DNA from: Goniomonas avonlea
Lineage: Eukaryota; Cryptophyceae; Goniomonadida; Goniomonadaceae
Length of the DNA: 15,851 nucleotides
Reading direction: 5' to 3'
NCBI GenBank assembly: GCA_003573635.1
Contig: QUTJ01031721.1
Span: 1 to 15,851 of the forward strand
Part shown: positions 15,040 through 15,851 of the stretch, piece by piece
Position numbering within the stretch: the first letter of the stretch is position 1
Layout: every line of letters begins with the position of its first letter
Program-made: the position numbers and the translations under genes
Notes under the pieces: model-generated
Told to the model about the DNA's origin: nothing
The model's database searches: none
What the model saw: the letters and a program-made list of their open reading frames with translations, nothing else

Positions 15040-15629
15040 TTAACTCGGGAGCACCGGGATCTCTGCGCGTGCATCAGAAATGGAGAAGTGTACTGTGTGT
15101 TGTATCGTGTTGGCGTCGGGAAGCAGAGCGCAAAGCGACACAGAGTACATGTACATACGAGGCACCTTGGCCAGCTACTTGGAGCCGGCGCCTAAGCCAG
15201 GCGTTCTCCTTCAAAACACTATCCAGGGCTGCCATGAGATCGCTGTTGTTCTCTTCAGGTTTCTCTTCTCCCTGGAACATGTAAGTATTTCCAGTGAACG
15301 TAAATTCTGGACACAAAACAAGAGAAATTCTGGCACACAAACAGGAGAGTCATACCGTGTCGTCGAAGGGGACAACACCAGGGTAATCGGCCACATCGAC
15401 GCCGACACCAGCAGCACTGCGGTTGTCGTCAGTACATGGGTTTCGCTCAGATAGCAAGTCGACCGCAACAAGTTGGGAGTTTGTCCATGATGCACGTTGG
15501 TCGATAGGACGTGTCGCACCTCTTGAGCTCCGTGGCGGAAACGGACTCGATGCCTTTGGCATGCAACTTTTCCAATGCAGCACACATCATTGCATCATTG
15601 AGCTTCGAGCACCTTAGAACACGGACCAT
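15040..15629 (-). CDS. Unidentified small acidic protein of about 99 residues (4 exons)
   Basis: Four segments join with matching phase and GT-AG junctions: 15520-15629 (ATG at 15627-15629), 15356-15416, 15166-15271 and 15040-15062 (TAA stop), 300 nt in all. Introns are 103, 84 and 103 nt. The N-terminal third is helical in character (KLNDAMMCAALEKLHAKGIE), the middle is glycine/valine/aspartate rich (VGVDVADYPGVVPFDD), then comes an acidic stretch and a leucine-rich helix, LMAALDSVLKENAWLRRRLQ, that could form a short coiled coil or zipper. The last exon adds only seven codons including the stop. There is no signal peptide or membrane segment. The family is not recognised; a role as a subunit of a larger complex is only a guess. 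A longer start at 15707 in the same frame is possible but crosses a tandem repeat. Confidence 0.5.
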
Positions 15630-15695
15630 CTGAGTTGTCAGGGTTAGACCTCCCTTCAAAACTAATCCAGATCGATCTCCATCACATCCGAGAGA

Positions 15696-15751
15696 GATTT
15701 CCCTCAACGCTAGTGCAAAAAGGGATTTCCCTCAACGCTAGTGCAAAAAGG
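15696..15751. repeat. 28-bp tandem duplication
   Basis: GATTTCCCTCAACGCTAGTG followed by CAAAAAGG occurs at 15696-15723 and again, identical, at 15724-15751. It lies 67 bp upstream of the start codon of the four-exon minus-strand gene, in its likely promoter or 5' UTR. Confidence 0.95.
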
Positions 15752-15851
15752 GATCTTGAGAGCGCTGTGTGTCCATCTGAAGCTTTTTCAAAATATTCAA
15801 ACCCGGCTGCCCTTTAGCGAAAAGTTAGCGAAAACACTCTGACTATAGTAG

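Overview
The window is nuclear DNA from an intron-rich eukaryote. Three conserved eukaryotic genes can be rebuilt exon by exon, and every junction keeps reading phase: RAD50, a RabGAP of the TBC family, and the Sec61 gamma subunit. Introns fall in two classes: compact ones of about 42-60 nt, and longer ones (100-520 nt) loaded with simple repeats. The base composition and intron style fit a unicellular eukaryote or early-branching opisthokont, but the sequence alone does not fix the lineage.

Layout. (1) 1-2670 is accessory DNA without a firm intact gene. It holds a degraded A32/FtsK-HerA-like packaging-ATPase relic of the kind found in Polinton/Maverick and polinton-like viruses (12-529), a short zinc-finger-like fragment on the minus strand, a stretch readable on both strands (1264-1690), and a 30-bp repeat present three times (2268-2369). 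(2) 2671-10106, minus strand, is a complete RAD50 of 29 exons and about 1307 residues, with Walker A, Q-loop, CxxC zinc hook, signature, Walker B, D-loop and H-loop all present. (3) 10107-10214 is a 108-bp divergent promoter region carrying ACGCGT and a GGCGGGA-type site. (4) 10215-13277, plus strand, is a GRTP1-like TBC RabGAP with both catalytic fingers; its last two exons are uncertain. (5) 13278-14104 holds two possible 3' exons of an unidentified plus-strand gene. (6) 14171-14436, plus strand, is SEC61G in two exons. (7) 14564-14902, minus strand, is a weak ORF. (8) 15040-15629, minus strand, is an unrecognised four-exon gene for a protein of about 99 residues, with a 28-bp tandem duplication just upstream.

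The housekeeping genes act in unrelated processes: DNA double-strand-break repair (RAD50), membrane traffic (TBC RabGAP) and ER protein translocation (SEC61G). The only regulatory link visible is the shared promoter of RAD50 and the RabGAP. The most unusual items are the viral packaging-ATPase relic, a RAD50 first coding exon that is only the start codon, several stop-free introns whose length is a multiple of three, and long (UG)n tracts in two RAD50 introns, one of which lacks a standard donor.
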